Part shown: one piece after another, positions 7,597 through 17,550 of the stretch
Position numbering within the stretch: the first letter of the stretch is position 1
Layout: each line of letters starts with the position of its first letter
Origin: Mycobacterium sp.
Lineage (GTDB): Bacteria > Actinomycetota > Actinomycetes > Mycobacteriales > Mycobacteriaceae
Reading direction: 5' to 3'
Length of the DNA: 64,000 nt
Assembly (NCBI GenBank): GCA_025963385.1
Contig: JAOPUT010000243.1
Location: forward strand, 1-64,000
The notes under the pieces: generated by a model
Seen by the model: the letters and a program-made list of their open reading frames with translations, nothing else
Told to the model about the DNA's origin: nothing
Databases searched by the model: none
Program-made: the position numbers and the translations under genes

Positions 7597-8637
7597 CTAG
7601 CTCCGTCCGGATTTGGTTGTGGTGCTTCGAGATTCGGAGCTGAGGTACTGATCCAGCCAGCGGCCGAGCTCACGGTAGGCAGCCGCCCGAGGTTCGGCCA
7701 GCGAGAGGAACACGTCGTGTTTGGCGTCGGTGATCGGCGCAATGGTCTGACGGTTCCCGACGCAGCCCGCCCACCGCGCGATCTGCTTGACGTCCAGGAC
7801 GGCGTCGCCGCGCTGAATGGCCTCCGGGTCGGGGGCCTCCTGGACGCTGTGGTCGGATCGCAGCAGGAGGTTGGGCACCCCGACGTCCAGACCGCGATGC
7901 AGCCTCGCCTGGCCGCGTCGAATGGCGTTGATCCATCCGAACGTGACGGGAAACCCGCCGAGCGGTTTCAGCTCGAGGTCGTAGTCGAACTCGCCCGCGT
8001 AGTCGCGGTGCAGGCTGGTGCCGTACCCGCCGGGGGTCGGCTTGCGGATCACGTGCAGCTTGCGGAACCGGGCCAGGGCGGCCAGTGCCGCCGACGTGGG
8101 CGCGGTGCGCAGGATCGCCGGTCCGTGCAGGTCGAAGAACGGGCTGTTGAGCACCAGTCCGCCGATCCGCGCCGCGGCGCCGCGGCTGCGGAGACGGTCC
8201 AACCACAGGGTCGCGATGAGGCCGCCCGCGGAGTGCCCGTACACGCAGACGTCGACCGGCTGACCACCGCCCGCGTCCGCCGTGACGATGCCGAGCGCAC
8301 GGTCCAGTTCGGTGTCGTAACTCGCCAGGTTGGTGGTGAAGTGCGGCGTCTGGCCCTGCCGGTGCGAGCGACCGCACTTGTGCAGGTCGAGGGCGTAGAA
8401 GGTGAACCCGCGTTCGGCGAAGTGGTCTGCCAGCTCGGTGTTGAAGAAGTAGTCGGTGTAACCGTGCAGCGCCAGCACCGCGTGCTTGCCACCGCCACCG
8501 TCGCCGCGTCGCACCAGGGTCGCGACGAGGTCGCCCTCGCCATGCGGGTCGGGGCCCAGCGGCAGGGTTTGCTGCCAGTAGCCGGGCAGCACGTCGGGTG
8601 CCCACCCGACCGCTCCGCCCGGTTCCCTCGATATCAC
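7597..8637 (-). CDS. Alpha/beta hydrolase (monoacylglycerol lipase-like)
   Basis: A 346-residue alpha/beta-hydrolase. The oxyanion motif LHGYTDYFF is at about residues 57-65 and the nucleophile elbow GHSAG carries S136. Asp and His of the triad are expected in the C-terminal half (VPNLLLRSDHS and DAKHDVFLS). There is no signal peptide, so it is probably cytoplasmic. It corresponds to M. tuberculosis Rv2854 by order beside mtr. The GTG start is preceded by a leaderless-type -10, and the gene leads the operon with mtr. The substrate is unknown; esterase or lipase activity on a lipid-like ester is the best family-level guess. Confidence 0.85.
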   Translation of the reverse strand: MISREPGGAVGWAPDVLPGYWQQTLPLGPDPHGEGDLVATLVRRGDGGGGKHAVLALHGYTDYFFNTELADHFAERGFTFYALDLHKCGRSHRQGQTPHFTTNLASYDTELDRALGIVTADAGGGQPVDVCVYGHSAGGLIATLWLDRLRSRGAAARIGGLVLNSPFFDLHGPAILRTAPTSAALAALARFRKLHVIRKPTPGGYGTSLHRDYAGEFDYDLELKPLGGFPVTFGWINAIRRGQARLHRGLDVGVPNLLLRSDHSVQEAPDPEAIQRGDAVLDVKQIARWAGCVGNRQTIAPITDAKHDVFLSLAEPRAAAYRELGRWLDQYLSSESRSTTTKSGRS

Positions 8638-8649
8638 GGCAACACTCTA
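8638..8649 (-). promoter_or_regulatory. Leaderless -10 of the hydrolase-mtr operon
   Basis: On the minus strand TAGAGT (8649-8644) is followed by six bases and the GTG start. Confidence 0.55.
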
Positions 8650-8701
8650 TGCGGCCGCCCGGTGTGAGCGGAGGCACGAGGTGACGATGTCGACCGACCG
8701 C

Positions 8702-8728
8702 TTGACGGCTCCGGCCACGGGATAACCT
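8702..8728 (+). promoter_or_regulatory. Possible mqo promoter
   Basis: TTGACG (8702-8707) and TAACCT (8723-8728) are separated by a short 15-base spacer. They would give a leader of about 47 bases, ending in AAGGATCAG before the GTG. The 145-base divergent gap holds nothing else I can name. Confidence 0.3.
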
Positions 8729-8782
8729 GGTAGCACGGCAAGCCTGCACCGGCAGGCGCGACCACGAAGGGTCAAGGATCAG

Positions 8783-10288
8783 GTGTCTGAGGTAGCTAAG
8801 ACCGACGTCGTGCTGGTGGGCGCGGGCATCATGAGTGCGACGCTGGCCACACTGTTGAAGCTGATGGAGCCCGACTGGTCCATCACGCTGGTCGAGCGTC
8901 TCGACGGCGCTGCCGCCGAGAGCAGCGATCCGTGGAACAACGCGGGCACCGGCCACTCCGCGCTGTGCGAGCTGAACTACACCCCGCAGCGCTCCGACGG
9001 CACCATCGAGATCGCCAAGGCCGTTCAGGTCAACGAGCAGTTCCAGGTGTCGCGGCAGTTCTGGGCCCACGCGGTGGAGAACGGCGTCCTTCCCGACGTG
9101 CGCAGCTTCCTCAACCCGATCCCGCACGTCAGCTTCGTGCACGGCGCGGGAAAGCTCGACTACCTCAAGCGCAGGCGCGAGACGCTGGTGCAGAATCCGC
9201 TGTTCGCCACGATGGAGTACATCGACGACGAGGACGAGTTCGCCCGCCGCCTTCCCCTGATGGCCGCCAAGCGCAACTTCGCCGAACCCGTCGCACTGAA
9301 CTGGACCACGGACGGCACCGACGTCGACTTCGGTTCGCTGACCCGGCAGCTGCTCGGCTACGCGGCACAGCGCGGGATGACGACGCTGTTCGGTCACGAC
9401 GTGCGCGACCTGAAGAAGGAATCCGACGGCACCTGGACGGTGAAGGTCACCAACCGTCGCACCAGGCAGGACCGCAAGCTCAACGCGAAGTTCGTGTTCG
9501 TCGGCGCGGGCGGCGGGGCGCTGCCGCTGCTGCAGAAGTCGGGGATCGCGGAGGCCAAGGGCTTCGGTGGCTTCCCGGTCGGCGGCCAGTGGCTGCGCAC
9601 CGGAAACCCCGAACTCGCCGCCGCTCACCAGGCCAAGGTCTATGGCGCACCTCCACTGGGCGCCCCGCCGATGTCGGTGCCGCACTTGGACACTCGGGTC
9701 ATCAACGGCCGTTCCTACCTGCTGTTCGGTCCGTTCGCCGGATGGTCGCCCAAGTTCCTGAAGCAGGGCAAGGTCACCGATCTGCCGTTCTCGGTCAAGC
9801 CGAACAACCTCGGCTCGATGCTCGGCGTCGGACTCACCGAGATGAGCCTGGTCAAGTATCTGGTGGGGCAGCTGCTGCTGACCGAGCCGGACCGGGTGGA
9901 GGCATTGCGTGAGTTCGCCCCCAGCGCAGTCGATTCCGATTGGGAGCTCGACATCGCGGGTCAGCGCGTCCAGGTCATCCGCCGTAAGGGGGCCGGGGGC
10001 GTGCTCGAGTTCGGCACCACCGTGCTATCGGCGGCCGACGGGTCCATCGCGGGCCTGCTCGGCGCGTCGCCTGGCGCCTCGACGGCCGTCCCGGCCATGC
10101 TCGACGTGCTGGAGCGCTGCTTCCCCGACCGCTTCCCGGCGTGGCAGCCCAAGCTCAAGGAGATGGTGCCGTCGTTCGGCATCGAACTCTCCAACGAGCC
10201 CAAGCTGTTCGAGGAGGTCTGGGACTGGGGCACGAAGGTGCTCAAACTCGACAAGAAGGCCACGGACGTTCCTGCGGTCACCGTATGA
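8783..10288 (+). CDS. mqo: Malate:quinone oxidoreductase
   Basis: A 501-residue FAD-dependent, peripheral membrane enzyme that oxidises malate to oxaloacetate and passes electrons to the menaquinone pool. It begins with the FAD-binding [16 protein letters not shown] (about residues 10-25). Mqo-family blocks seen include [34 protein letters not shown], the [17 protein letters not shown] strand and the C-terminal [17 protein letters not shown]. Length matches the family (about 500). The GTG at 8783 follows AAGGAT. It stands alone between the divergent hydrolase gene and the GNAT gene, as in M. tuberculosis (Rv2852c). Confidence 0.96.
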   Translation: MSEVAKTDVVLVGAGIMSATLATLLKLMEPDWSITLVERLDGAAAESSDPWNNAGTGHSALCELNYTPQRSDGTIEIAKAVQVNEQFQVSRQFWAHAVENGVLPDVRSFLNPIPHVSFVHGAGKLDYLKRRRETLVQNPLFATMEYIDDEDEFARRLPLMAAKRNFAEPVALNWTTDGTDVDFGSLTRQLLGYAAQRGMTTLFGHDVRDLKKESDGTWTVKVTNRRTRQDRKLNAKFVFVGAGGGALPLLQKSGIAEAKGFGGFPVGGQWLRTGNPELAAAHQAKVYGAPPLGAPPMSVPHLDTRVINGRSYLLFGPFAGWSPKFLKQGKVTDLPFSVKPNNLGSMLGVGLTEMSLVKYLVGQLLLTEPDRVEALREFAPSAVDSDWELDIAGQRVQVIRRKGAGGVLEFGTTVLSAADGSIAGLLGASPGASTAVPAMLDVLERCFPDRFPAWQPKLKEMVPSFGIELSNEPKLFEEVWDWGTKVLKLDKKATDVPAVTV

Positions 10289-10298
10289 CGGTCGCGCT

Positions 10299-10766
10299 GT
10301 GACGATCTCCCCGCGGAGAAGCTGGGCGAAGGATCTCGACGCCGCAACGCTTTACGAGCTGCTGAAACTTCGGGTCGAGGTCTTCGTCGTCGAGCAGGCC
10401 ACCCCGTATCCCGAGTTGGACGGACGTGACCTGCTCGCCGAGACGCGGCACTTCTGGCTCGAGGATGCCGACGGCAAGGTCGTCTCGACCCTGCGCCTGA
10501 TGGAGGAACATCCGGGCGGCGAGAAGGTCTTTCGCATCGGCCGGGTGTGCACCAAGCGCAGTGACCGGGGGCATGGCCACACCAGCAGGCTGATGCAGGC
10601 CGCGCTCGCCGAGGTCGGTGACGACCCGTGTCGCATCGACGCCCAGACCTACCTCGAGGAGATGTACTCCAAGCATGGTTTCGTCCGCGACGGCGACGAG
10701 TTCCTCGACGACGGCATCCCGCACATCCCGATGATCCGGCGCAGTGGACTGCACGGCGGGGGCTGA
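10299..10766 (+). CDS. GNAT-family acetyltransferase (ElaA-like)
   Basis: A 155-residue GNAT-fold protein of the ElaA type. The N-terminal block YELLKLRVEVFVVEQATPYPELDG is diagnostic; the acetyl-CoA pyrophosphate loop is in IGRVCTKRSDRGHGHTSRLM, and it ends with the ElaA-type FVRDGDEFLDDGIPHIPM. A longer open frame exists, but the GTG at 10299 matches the start of the M. tuberculosis homologue (Rv2851c: RRVWAKDLDA). It follows mqo by 10 bases and precedes the chelatase gene by six, so cotranscription is likely. Small-molecule N-acylation is expected; the substrate is unknown. Confidence 0.88.
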   Translation: MTISPRRSWAKDLDAATLYELLKLRVEVFVVEQATPYPELDGRDLLAETRHFWLEDADGKVVSTLRLMEEHPGGEKVFRIGRVCTKRSDRGHGHTSRLMQAALAEVGDDPCRIDAQTYLEEMYSKHGFVRDGDEFLDDGIPHIPMIRRSGLHGGG

Positions 10767-10772
10767 CGCCGG

Positions 10773-12659
10773 ATGACTTCTCCCGTCCCCACGCCGTATC
10801 CGTTCAGCGCCCTCGTCGGGCAGGACCAACTGCGGCTGGCGCTGATCCTGTGCTCGGTTCGGCCCGAGATCGGCGGTGTGCTGATCCGTGGGGAGAAGGG
10901 CACGGCCAAGTCGACTGCCGTTCGGGCGCTTGCGCAGGTGCTCGCCGAGGTCGACGAGGACGCCCGTCTGGTCGAACTGCCCATCGGCGCCACCGAGGAC
11001 CGCGTCGTCGGATCGTTGGACCTGCAGCGCGTTCTCCGTGACGGCGAACATGCCTTCTCACCGGGCCTTCTGGCCCGCGCGCACGGCGGTGTCCTCTACG
11101 TCGACGAGGTCAACCTTCTGCACGACCATCTGGTCGACGTGCTGCTCGACGCCGCCGCAATGGGCCGCGTGCACGTCGAGCGCGACGGTGTCTCGCACTC
11201 ACACGAGGCCCGGTTCATGCTCGTCGGCACCATGAATCCCGAAGAGGGCGAACTGCGTCCGCAGCTGCTGGACAGGTTCGGCCTGACGGTCGACGTCTAC
11301 GCATCCCGCGACGTGGACGTCCGCGTCGAGGTGATCCGGCGCCGGATGGACTTCGAAGCCGATCCCGACGCCTTCGCGGCGAAGTACGCCGCCGAGGACG
11401 TCGACCTGTCCCGCCGGATCGCGCTGGCGCGTGCCATGGTTGCCGCGGTCGTGTTGCCGGACAACGAGTTACGACGAATCGCAGCGCTGTGTGCGGCCTT
11501 CGACGTCGACGGGATGCGAGCTGACCTGGTGGTCGCGCGCACGGCGGTGGCGCATGCGGCCTGGCGGGGAGCCGGCCGGGTCGAGGAGCAGGACGTGCGC
11601 GTCGCTGCGGAGCTGGCTCTTCCGCACCGCCGTCGTCGCGACCCGTTCGACGATCCAGGACTCGATCCCGATCAGCTGGACGAGGCGATGAACCAGGCTG
11701 GCGAGGCCGCCGACGAGCAGCCGCCCGAACCCGAACCGGAGCCCGATCCGCCAGGCGGCGGGGAGGTAGACCCGGAAGGCGGTATCGACGCAACCTCCAA
11801 TGGCTCTGCGCCGCAACGCAACTCGCCATCGTCGGCATCGCGTCCCAATGGTGCGCCCGCCGCCACGTTCCGCGCCAAGGCGCTGGTCGTGCCCGGCGTG
11901 GGGGAGGGCGCCCCCGGCCGTCGCTCGCGGGCCAGGAACCGGACGGGCACCCCGATATCGGCCACCGAGGATCCCCAGGCGGGCCACGGCCTCCACGTCT
12001 TCGGCACCCTGCTGGCCGCGGCGGAGCGGCAGACCGCGGCGGGCCGTCCCAGACTCGCCCCAGCCGACCTGCGCCGCTCCATTCGCGAAGGCAGGGAAGG
12101 CAACCTGGTCATCTTCCTGGTCGACGCCTCGGGCTCGATGGCGGCACGCGACCGGATGTCCGCCGTCGGCGGCGCCACGCTGTCACTGCTGCGGGATGCC
12201 TATCAGCGTCGCGACAAGGTCGCCGTCATCACCTTCCGCGGTGAGCAGGCGAAGGTGCTGCTTCCGCCGACCTCGTCGGTGCACATCGCCAGTAGGCGGC
12301 TGGCGCGCTTCGACACCGGAGGCAAGACACCGCTGGCGCAGGGTCTGCTCGCGGCCAGGGACGTGGTGGTCCGCGAGAAGGCCCGCGACCGGGCGCGCCG
12401 CAGCCTCGTCGTGGTCCTCACCGACGGCAGGGCAACGGGTGGCCCGGATCCGCTCGGCCGCACCAGGACGGCCGCGGCTATGCTGCTCGCAGAGGGCGCG
12501 GCCGCAGTCGTGGTCGACTGCGAAACCTCCTACGTGAGACTCGGTTTGGCGCAGACGCTGGCCACTCAGCTGGGTGCGCCCGCGGTGCGGCTCGCCGAAC
12601 TGCGCGCCGACGGACTCACGCGGCTGGTCAAGTCGCAGGCCGACGCCCGCGCCGCGTGA
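10773..12659 (+). CDS. Magnesium/cobalt chelatase-type AAA+ ATPase fused to VWA domain
   Basis: A 628-residue fusion of ChlI-like and ChlD-like parts. Walker [10 protein letters not shown] is at residues 40-48, Walker [10 protein letters not shown] at about 108-116, and a sensor-like [18 protein letters not shown] follows. A Pro/Glu-rich linker covers about 290-350, and a C-terminal von Willebrand A domain has its MIDAS motif DASGS at residues 451-455. Such proteins energise metal insertion by a large CobN/ChlH subunit. The genes directly downstream are cobO and cobB, so a role in cobalt chelation for cobalamin is inferred; the annotation as a magnesium chelatase in M. tuberculosis (Rv2850c) rests on similarity only. 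Confidence 0.88.
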   Translation: MTSPVPTPYPFSALVGQDQLRLALILCSVRPEIGGVLIRGEKGTAKSTAVRALAQVLAEVDEDARLVELPIGATEDRVVGSLDLQRVLRDGEHAFSPGLLARAHGGVLYVDEVNLLHDHLVDVLLDAAAMGRVHVERDGVSHSHEARFMLVGTMNPEEGELRPQLLDRFGLTVDVYASRDVDVRVEVIRRRMDFEADPDAFAAKYAAEDVDLSRRIALARAMVAAVVLPDNELRRIAALCAAFDVDGMRADLVVARTAVAHAAWRGAGRVEEQDVRVAAELALPHRRRRDPFDDPGLDPDQLDEAMNQAGEAADEQPPEPEPEPDPPGGGEVDPEGGIDATSNGSAPQRNSPSSASRPNGAPAATFRAKALVVPGVGEGAPGRRSRARNRTGTPISATEDPQAGHGLHVFGTLLAAAERQTAAGRPRLAPADLRRSIREGREGNLVIFLVDASGSMAARDRMSAVGGATLSLLRDAYQRRDKVAVITFRGEQAKVLLPPTSSVHIASRRLARFDTGGKTPLAQGLLAARDVVVREKARDRARRSLVVVLTDGRATGGPDPLGRTRTAAAMLLAEGAAAVVVDCETSYVRLGLAQTLATQLGAPAVRLAELRADGLTRLVKSQADARAA

Positions 12660-12681
12660 CGCAGGAGAGGGGAGTTTCCCG

Positions 12682-13296
12682 ATGCCACAGGGTCAACCGG
12701 TCGCCGTCCCCGCCGACGGACTGACGACGCGGGCCCGTCGCAATGCCCCGCTGCTCGCGGTCCACACGGGTCCCGGCAAGGGCAAGTCGACCGCCGCCTT
12801 CGGGATGGCCCTGCGCGCCTGGAACCAGGGTTTCGACGTCGCGGTGTTCCAGTTCGTCAAGAGCGCGAAGTGGAAGGTGGGCGAGGAGGCCGCTTTTCGT
12901 GAACTGGGCCGGCTGCACGACGAGCACGGCGTCGGTGGACCCGTCGAGTGGCACAAGATGGGCTCGGGGTGGTCATGGTCCCGTAAGCACGGTTCGGAGG
13001 TCGATCACGCGGCGGCCGCGGCCGACGGCTGGGCCGAGATCGCGCGCCGACTGGCCGAGGAGCGTCATGACTTCTACGTCCTCGACGAGTTCACCTATCC
13101 GTTGAAGTGGGGCTGGGTGGACACCGACGAAGTCGTCGCGGCGCTCACCGACCGCCCAGGCACACAGCACGTCGTGATCACCGGCCGGGATGCTCCGCAG
13201 CCGCTGCTCGACGCCGCCGACCTGGTCACCGAGATGACCAAGGTCAAGCACCCGATGGACGCGGGTCGCAAGGGCCAACGCGGCATCGAGTGGTGA
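12682..13296 (+). CDS. cobO: Cob(I)yrinic acid a,c-diamide adenosyltransferase
   Basis: A 204-residue CobO/BtuR-type ATP:corrinoid adenosyltransferase. P-loop GPGKGKST is at residues 30-37; FQFVKSAKW, EWHKMGSGWSW, the Walker B-like YVLDEFTYPLKWGW and the C-terminal HPMDAGRKGQRGIEW are all characteristic. It transfers the 5'-deoxyadenosyl group to cobalt in the corrin ring. The open frame extends upstream, but the ATG at 12682 is chosen because it has a strong GGAGAGGGGAG ribosome-binding site six or more bases before it. The gene lies between the chelatase-like gene and cobB in one operon. Confidence 0.95.
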   Translation: MPQGQPVAVPADGLTTRARRNAPLLAVHTGPGKGKSTAAFGMALRAWNQGFDVAVFQFVKSAKWKVGEEAAFRELGRLHDEHGVGGPVEWHKMGSGWSWSRKHGSEVDHAAAAADGWAEIARRLAEERHDFYVLDEFTYPLKWGWVDTDEVVAALTDRPGTQHVVITGRDAPQPLLDAADLVTEMTKVKHPMDAGRKGQRGIEW

Positions 13297-13321
13297 CCGT
13301 CATGCCTGCTCGCGAGGCGCA

Positions 13322-14701
13322 GTGAGCAGCCCGGCCGTCGTGATTGCCGCGCCGGCCTCCGGCAGCGGCAAGACCACGGTGGCCACCGGGCTGATGGGTG
13401 CGCTGCGGCGGGCCGGCCACACCGTCGCGCCGTTCAAGGTGGGACCCGACTTCATCGATCCCGGCTACCACGCGCTCACCGCGGGCAGGCCCGGCCGCAA
13501 TCTGGATCCGGTCCTGGTCGGTGACCATCTGATCGGCCCGCTTTACCGGCACGGTAGCGATGACGCCGACATCGCCGTGGTCGAAGGTGTGATGGGACTG
13601 TTCGACGGCCGCATCGACGCGCACTCGTCCGGTCCCGCCCGAGGGTCGACGGCACACGTCGCGAGCCTGCTGGGCGCGCCGGTGGTCCTGCTCGTCGACG
13701 CCCGCGGCCAGAGCCACAGCGTCGCCGCACTGCTACACGGATTCTCGACCTTCGACCGCTCTGTCCGCCTGGCTGGGGTCATCCTCAACCGGGTGGGCTC
13801 GCCACGCCACGAGGCGGTGCTTCGTCAAGCCTGCGAGCAGGCCGGTGTGCCTGTGCTTGGCGTCGTCCCGTCCGCAGCAGAACTGTCCGTGCCGTCGCGG
13901 CATCTCGGGTTGGTGACGGCCGCCGAACACGGCCAGCGGGCGGTCGCAGCCGTCGACGCGATGACGACCCTCGTCGCCCGCCACGTCGACCTGGCGGCCA
14001 TCGTCGCGGTCGCGGCTTCACACGTCGACGCCGAGCCGTGGACGGCCCGGGTCGTCGAACCCGTCGGCGGTGACGTCACCGTCGCGCTCGCGTCGGGACG
14101 GGCATTCACGTTCGGATATCCCGAGCACGCCGAGCTGCTCGTCGCCGCGGGCGCGGACGTCATCACGTTCGACCCACTGACGGAGTCGTTGCCACCCGCC
14201 GCCGACGCGCTGGTGATACCGGGCGGATTTCCCGAGCAGTTCACCGCCGAGCTCTCGGCCAACGACGTTGTCCGCCAACAGATCAGGGACTTGGCGGGGC
14301 AGGGTGCGCCGATTCACGCGGAGTGCGCGGGCCTGACGTATCTCGTCGACGAGCTCGACGGCCATCCGATGTGCGGCGTGCTGAAGGGCACCGCTCACTT
14401 CACCGAGCGGCTGACACTGGGCTATCGCGACGCCGTGGCACTCGGCGACTCGTCGCTGCACCAGACCGGTGCGCGCGTGGTGGGGCACGAATTCCATCGC
14501 ACCGCAGTCACGTTCGCCGGAGAGCACGAACCCGCCTGGGGTTTCCGCGATGGCGCGGGGGCGGCGGTCACCGACGGCGCGATCGTCGGTGGCGTGCATG
14601 CCGCCTACCTGCACACGCACGCCGCTGCCCACCCCGACGCGGCCACCCGCTTCGTGACCGCGGCGGAGTCGCATATCCGCCGAAGCGGCGACAACCTCTA
14701 A
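13322..14701 (+). CDS. cobB: Cobyrinic acid a,c-diamide synthase (CobB/CbiA)
   Basis: A 459-residue amidotransferase that uses glutamine and ATP to amidate side chains a and c of (hydrogeno)cobyrinic acid. The N-terminal P-loop-like APASGSGKTTVATGLMGAL is at about residues 9-27, followed by FKVGPDFIDPGYH, a signature of the family. The C-terminal class I glutaminase domain carries C335 in HAECAGLTYL, with IPGGFPEQF nearby and the late HAAYLHTH block. The GTG start lies 25 bases after cobO. Together with NicT (cobalt uptake), CobO and the chelatase it supports cobalamin synthesis in this organism. Confidence 0.95.
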   Translation: MSSPAVVIAAPASGSGKTTVATGLMGALRRAGHTVAPFKVGPDFIDPGYHALTAGRPGRNLDPVLVGDHLIGPLYRHGSDDADIAVVEGVMGLFDGRIDAHSSGPARGSTAHVASLLGAPVVLLVDARGQSHSVAALLHGFSTFDRSVRLAGVILNRVGSPRHEAVLRQACEQAGVPVLGVVPSAAELSVPSRHLGLVTAAEHGQRAVAAVDAMTTLVARHVDLAAIVAVAASHVDAEPWTARVVEPVGGDVTVALASGRAFTFGYPEHAELLVAAGADVITFDPLTESLPPAADALVIPGGFPEQFTAELSANDVVRQQIRDLAGQGAPIHAECAGLTYLVDELDGHPMCGVLKGTAHFTERLTLGYRDAVALGDSSLHQTGARVVGHEFHRTAVTFAGEHEPAWGFRDGAGAAVTDGAIVGGVHAAYLHTHAAAHPDAATRFVTAAESHIRRSGDNL

Positions 14702-14736
14702 GCTCGCCGGGTGGTGCGCACGCGAGGAGCAATGAG

Positions 14737-15936
14737 TTGACCGAGAACGCCTACCTCGTCGGCCTGCGCCTGAACGGCAAGAAGGTCGTCGTCGTCGGCG
14801 GGGGCAGCGTGGCGCAGCGGCGGATCCCGCTGCTGCTGGCCAACGGTGCCGACGTCCATGTCATCACCCGCGCCGCGACCCCCGCCGTCGAGGCGCTCGA
14901 GGGAATCACGCTAGTGCTGCGCGACTTCCGCGCCGGCGATCTCGACGGCGCGTGGTACGCAATCGCCGCGACCAGTGAGCCGGCCGTCAACGAGGCCATC
15001 GTCGCGGAGGCCGAGCGACAGCGAATCTTCTGTGTCCGGGCCGACGTGGCCATCGACGGCACCGCCGTGACCCCGGCGTCGTTCGAGTACGACGGCCTGA
15101 GCGTCGGGGTGCTGGCCGGCGGCGAGCACCGTCGTTCAGCGGCCATCCGCTCGGCCATCAACGAGGCCCTGCAGCAGGGCGTGATCGGCGACGTCCGGGC
15201 GCCCGAGTCGCAGCACACCGGCGTCGCCCTGGTCGGCGGCGGCCCAGGTGACCCCGAGCTCATCACGGTCAGGGGACGCAGGCTCCTCGCGCACGCCGAC
15301 GTCGTCGTCGCCGACCGCCTCGCCCCGCAGGAGCTGCTGGCCGAACTGCCGCCCCACGTCGAGGTCATCGACGCCGCCAAGATTCCCTATGGACGGTCGA
15401 TGGCCCAGGACGCGATCAACGAGGTGCTGATCGACCGCGCGAAGGCGGGCAAATTCGTCGTGCGTCTCAAGGGTGGCGATCCGTACGTCTTCGCGAGGGG
15501 CCACGAGGAGCTGCTGGCGTGCGCCGAGGCGGGAATCCCAGTGACCGTGGTGCCCGGTGTGACAAGTGCCATAGCGGTTCCCGCGATGGCGGGCGTTCCG
15601 GTCACGCATCGGGGCGTCACGCACGAGTTCGTGGTGGTCAGCGGTCATGTTGCGCCGGGGCACCCCGAATCGTTAGTGAATTGGGATGCACTGGCGGCGC
15701 TCTCCGGCACGATCGTGCTTCTGATGGCGGTCGAGCGGATCGAGCTCTTCGCCAGTGCGCTTCTGGAAGGCGGCCGACCTGCGGAAACGCCGGTCCTGGT
15801 GGTCCAGCACGGCACGACGGCCGCACAGCGGACGCTCAAGACCACGCTCGCCGAGGCTTCCGAACACATTCGCGCGGAGGGCATTCGACCCCCCGCGATC
15901 ATCGTGATCGGGGCGGTGGCGGCCTTCGCCACTTAA
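14737..15936 (+). CDS. cysG: Siroheme synthase / uroporphyrinogen-III C-methyltransferase
   Basis: A 399-residue two-domain enzyme. The N-terminal Rossmann part (VVVVGGGSVAQRR, about residues 18-30) is the precorrin-2 dehydrogenase/ferrochelatase. The C-terminal part from about residue 165 is the SAM-dependent methyltransferase with LVGGGPGDPELITVRG, VVADRLAP and RLKGGDPYVFARG. It makes siroheme for sulfite and nitrite reductases and shares precorrin-2 with the cobalamin branch. The TTG at 14737 is chosen as start: the M. tuberculosis protein begins MTENPYLVGLRL, a GAGGAG site lies eight bases upstream, and the nearby ATG at 14732 meets a stop after two codons. Confidence 0.93.
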   Translation: MTENAYLVGLRLNGKKVVVVGGGSVAQRRIPLLLANGADVHVITRAATPAVEALEGITLVLRDFRAGDLDGAWYAIAATSEPAVNEAIVAEAERQRIFCVRADVAIDGTAVTPASFEYDGLSVGVLAGGEHRRSAAIRSAINEALQQGVIGDVRAPESQHTGVALVGGGPGDPELITVRGRRLLAHADVVVADRLAPQELLAELPPHVEVIDAAKIPYGRSMAQDAINEVLIDRAKAGKFVVRLKGGDPYVFARGHEELLACAEAGIPVTVVPGVTSAIAVPAMAGVPVTHRGVTHEFVVVSGHVAPGHPESLVNWDALAALSGTIVLLMAVERIELFASALLEGGRPAETPVLVVQHGTTAAQRTLKTTLAEASEHIRAEGIRPPAIIVIGAVAAFAT

Positions 15937-15969
15937 AGAGTTCTTAAGATTACTGTAGGGTAACCCGGC
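15932..15969 (+). promoter_or_regulatory. efpA promoter with inverted repeat
   Basis: -10 TAGGGT (15956-15961) stands eight bases before the ATG. An inverted repeat, CTTAA (15932-15936) and TTAAG (15944-15948), covers the expected -35 region and is a candidate regulator site. Confidence 0.6.
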
Positions 15970-17550
15970 ATGACGGCTCTCAATGATGCAGAGCGCGCCG
16001 CCATCGAACGCGATGCGGAAGACGCCGGCGAGCGGGCGCTCCCCATGCCCATCACCCAAACCCAGATCGTGAAGAGCAGCTGGTACCCCACCTGGTTGCC
16101 ATCGCGCCGCTTCGTCGCCGCGGTGATCGCGATCGGCGGCATGCAGCTACTGGCCACGATGGACAGCACCGTGGCCATCGTCGCGCTGCCGAAGATCCAG
16201 GACGAGCTCAACCTGTCCGACGCGGGCCGCAGCTGGGTGATCACCGCCTACGTCTTGACCTTCGGCGGCCTGATGCTGCTCGGCGGACGCCTCGGCGACA
16301 CGATCGGCCGCAAGCGCACCTTCATCGTCGGTGTCGCGCTGTTCACCATCGCCTCCATCTTGTGCGGCGTGGCGTGGGACGAGACCACCCTCGTCATCGC
16401 GCGGCTCGCCCAGGGGGTCGGCTCAGCCATCGCGTCACCGACGGGTCTGGCGCTGATCGCCACCACGTTCCCCAAGGGGCCGGCCCGCAACACGGCCACC
16501 GCGGTGTTCGCCGCGATGACCGGTGTCGGCTCGGTGATGGGCCTCGTCGTCGGCGGCTTCCTCACCGAATTCTCGTGGCGTTGGGCGTTCCTGGTGAACG
16601 TGCCCGTCGGCCTCCTGATGATCTATCTCGCCCGCAGGACTCTGCGCGAAACGCACAAGGAGCGGATGAAGCTCGACGCGGCGGGCGCCATCCTGGCGAC
16701 CCTCGCGTGCACCGCAGCGGTGTTCGGCTTCTCGATGGGCCCCGAGAGGGGCTGGACGGCGCCGCTGACGCTGACCTCGTGCCTGGCGGCGTTCGTGTTC
16801 TTCGCGGCCTTCCTCTACGTCGAACGTACCGCGGTCAACCCCGTCGTCCCCTTCAGCCTGTTCCGCGACCGGAACCGCGTCGCCACGTTCGCGGCGGTGT
16901 TCCTCGGCGGCGGCATCATGTTCACGCTGACCGTGCTCATCGGCCTGTACGTGCAGGACATCATGGGCTACAGCGCCCTCCGCGCCGGGATCGGCTTCAT
17001 CCCGTTCGTCATCGCGCTCGGCGTCGGCCTCGGCCTGTCGTCGTACCTGGTGTCGATCTTCCCGCCGCGCCTCTTGGTGATCGGCGGCGGCGTCACGGTG
17101 CTCGCGGCGATGATCTACGGCTCGACGCTCAACGGCGACATCCCGTACTTCCCGAACCTCGTCATTCCGATCACGGTGGGCGGCTTCGGCATCGGCATGA
17201 TCGTCGTCCCGCTGACGGTGTCGGCCATCGCGGGCGTCGGTTTCGACGAGATCGGTCCGGTCTCCGCGATCGCGCTGATGCTGCAGAACCTCGGCGGCCC
17301 CGTCGTCCTGGCGATCATCCAGGCGGTCATCACGTCCAGGACGCTGTACCTCGGCGGCACCACCGGCCCGGTCAAGTTCATGGACCACGCCCAGCTGCAC
17401 GCCCTCGACCAGGGCTACACCTACGGTCTGCTGTGGGTGGCCGCGGTGGCCGTCATCGTCGGCGTCGTCGCGCTCTTCATCGGCTACACGGCCGAGCAGG
17501 TCGCCCAGGCGCAGGAAGTCAAGGAAGCGATCGACGCGGGCGAGATCTAA
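15970..17550 (+). CDS. efpA: EfpA-family major facilitator drug efflux pump
   Basis: A 526-residue MFS transporter of the 14-helix DHA2/QacA type. After a hydrophilic N-terminus of about 45 residues come the motifs DSTVAIVALPKIQDELNLS (motif D1 area), GGRLGDTIGRKR (motif A, about residues 104-115), and the helix-5 antiporter segment with GSVMGLVVGG. It expels drugs, and possibly lipids, across the plasma membrane using the proton gradient; mycobacterial EfpA is linked to multidrug tolerance. The promoter is leaderless or near-leaderless and carries an inverted repeat at the -35. A close paralogue lies about 3.7 kb downstream, beyond the PGRS gene. The C-terminus has the paralogue-shared TLYLGGTTGPVK. 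Confidence 0.93.
   Translation: MTALNDAERAAIERDAEDAGERALPMPITQTQIVKSSWYPTWLPSRRFVAAVIAIGGMQLLATMDSTVAIVALPKIQDELNLSDAGRSWVITAYVLTFGGLMLLGGRLGDTIGRKRTFIVGVALFTIASILCGVAWDETTLVIARLAQGVGSAIASPTGLALIATTFPKGPARNTATAVFAAMTGVGSVMGLVVGGFLTEFSWRWAFLVNVPVGLLMIYLARRTLRETHKERMKLDAAGAILATLACTAAVFGFSMGPERGWTAPLTLTSCLAAFVFFAAFLYVERTAVNPVVPFSLFRDRNRVATFAAVFLGGGIMFTLTVLIGLYVQDIMGYSALRAGIGFIPFVIALGVGLGLSSYLVSIFPPRLLVIGGGVTVLAAMIYGSTLNGDIPYFPNLVIPITVGGFGIGMIVVPLTVSAIAGVGFDEIGPVSAIALMLQNLGGPVVLAIIQAVITSRTLYLGGTTGPVKFMDHAQLHALDQGYTYGLLWVAAVAVIVGVVALFIGYTAEQVAQAQEVKEAIDAGEI

Noticed and set aside
7270-8667. 465-residue plus-strand frame opposite mtr and the hydrolase
   Set aside because: It runs opposite two well-supported genes and shows no domain or promoter.
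7670-9685. 671-residue minus-strand frame across the hydrolase and mqo genes
   Set aside because: It covers two confident genes in other frames and the promoter region between them.
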